NCBI GenBank assembly: GCA_034231615.1
Contig: CM067311.1
Coordinates: 26,378,015-26,442,014 of the forward strand
Source of the DNA: Meghimatium bilineatum
Taxonomy: Eukaryota > Mollusca > Gastropoda > Stylommatophora > Philomycidae
Reading direction: 5' to 3'
DNA length: 64,000 nt
Below the pieces are notes generated by a model that was not told where the DNA came from, did not search any database, and saw only the letters and a program-made list of their open reading frames with translations. Of the stretch, positions 63,426 through 64,000 are shown in pieces (within the stretch, counting starts at the first letter, position 1; every line of letters starts with the position of its first letter). The position numbers and the translations under genes were made by a program.

Positions 63426-64000
63426 ATATTTATATACAAGGCAAATTTTATAATAATATTTACTTCTGATTTTTGCACTATAGGATCTAAGTAGAAAAAG
63501 AATGTGTTTATGTCGCATAAAAATAAAAAAAGGAAATTTTTTTAATGTTTATTTTTGAATTTTGCACTATAGGAACTAAGTAGAAAAAATAATATGTTAA
63601 TATGTCGCATATTTACATACATAGTATATTTTATAAAAATGTTTACTTCTGAATTTTGCACTATAGGAACTAAGTAGAAAAAGAATGTGTTTATATGTCA
63701 TATATTTATATACAAGGTAAATTTTGTAAAAATATTTACTTCTGATTTTTGCACTATAGGAACTAAGTAGAAATAGAATGTGTTTATATATCGCATAAAA
63801 AGAAAAAAGTAAATTTTTATAAGAATGTTTATTTTTGAATTTTGCACTATAGGATCTAAGTAGAAAAAGAATGTGTTTATGTCGCATAAAAAGAAAAAAG
63901 TAAATTTTTTTAAATGTTTATTTTTGATATTTGCACTATAGGAACTAAGTAGAAAAAGAATGTGTTTATATGTCGCATATTTACATACAAAGTATATTTT
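63426..64000 (+). repeat. Satellite B spacer after LINE copy 8, to window edge
   Basis: About six monomers of mixed subtypes, starting with the same aatatatttatatacaaggc remnant that follows copies 1 and 2. The array is cut by the end of the window. Confidence 0.88.

Larger units (their letters stand above)
51306..64000 (+). repeat. Satellite B composite array with captured LINE copies
   Basis: The host monomer is 88-95 bp: gcactataggaactaagta, gaaaaagaatgtgtttatatgt, then one of three middles. These are cgcataaaaagaaaaaagtaaattttt; catatttacatacaaagtatatttt; or catatatttatatacaaggtaaatttt. Measured spacings between successive gcactat motifs in 52303-53305 are 93, 88, 92, 94, 92, 89, 93, 93, 88, 92 and 88 bp. 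Eight LINE-derived blocks interrupt the array, starting 1.2-1.9 kb apart. The array runs off the right edge of the window. Confidence 0.93.

Noticed and set aside
1..64000. CENP-B box or telomere repeat
   Set aside because: I saw no sequence resembling the CENP-B box and no TTAGGG-type tandem runs on either strand.
51306..64000. Common origin of satellites A and B
   Set aside because: Both are AT-rich with similar T-rich linkers, but the diagnostic cores (cttttcaacacatttcataaa and gcactataggaactaagta) do not align by eye; a proper alignment could revisit this.

Overview
The window is repetitive, very AT-rich eukaryotic DNA with no complete gene that I can support. The only recognisable proteins are 3'-terminal fragments of a non-LTR retrotransposon (LINE) ending in a C2H2 zinc-finger-like motif. 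This type of C-terminus is common in invertebrate and fish genomes, so I infer an animal, probably an invertebrate; the sequence does not fix the species.

Region 1 (about 1-51305) is one uninterrupted head-to-tail satellite array (satellite A). Monomers are about 65-77 bp and all lie in the same orientation. Each carries a conserved core around cttttcaacacatttcat, then aaatgtatcta, an optional palindromic decamer (ctaccggtag and variants), a tttatcaytagaaatatat block and a T-rich linker. Monomer subtypes recur in fixed order, forming higher-order repeats (HORs) with periods of about 1.55, 2.17, 2.59 and 3.12 kb. The first 3.5 kb is the most irregular; 20-50 kb looks the most homogenised.

Region 2 (about 51306-64000) is a different satellite (satellite B) with an 88-95 bp monomer built on gcactataggaactaagta, in at least three subtypes. 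Eight copies of one 5'-truncated LINE 3' end sit inside it, all in minus orientation and all at the same monomer position. Four copies (1, 2, 3, 8) keep both ends and are flanked by a 13-bp direct repeat that rebuilds an intact monomer when the insert is removed. The simplest reading is one retrotransposition event followed by amplification of the LINE together with its satellite host. The other four copies (4-7) have lost the upstream 145 bp or so of the LINE fragment. In its place is a 122-bp relatively GC-rich segment of unknown origin followed by a T-run.

The open frames in the LINE copies (up to 230 codons) begin at GTG or TTG, not ATG, and contain no RT catalytic or endonuclease domain. 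They are relics rather than working genes, although six of eight remain unbroken. The main interest is the composite satellite with its captured LINE, the unexplained 122-bp graft, the HOR architecture of satellite A, and the abrupt A/B junction near 51305.
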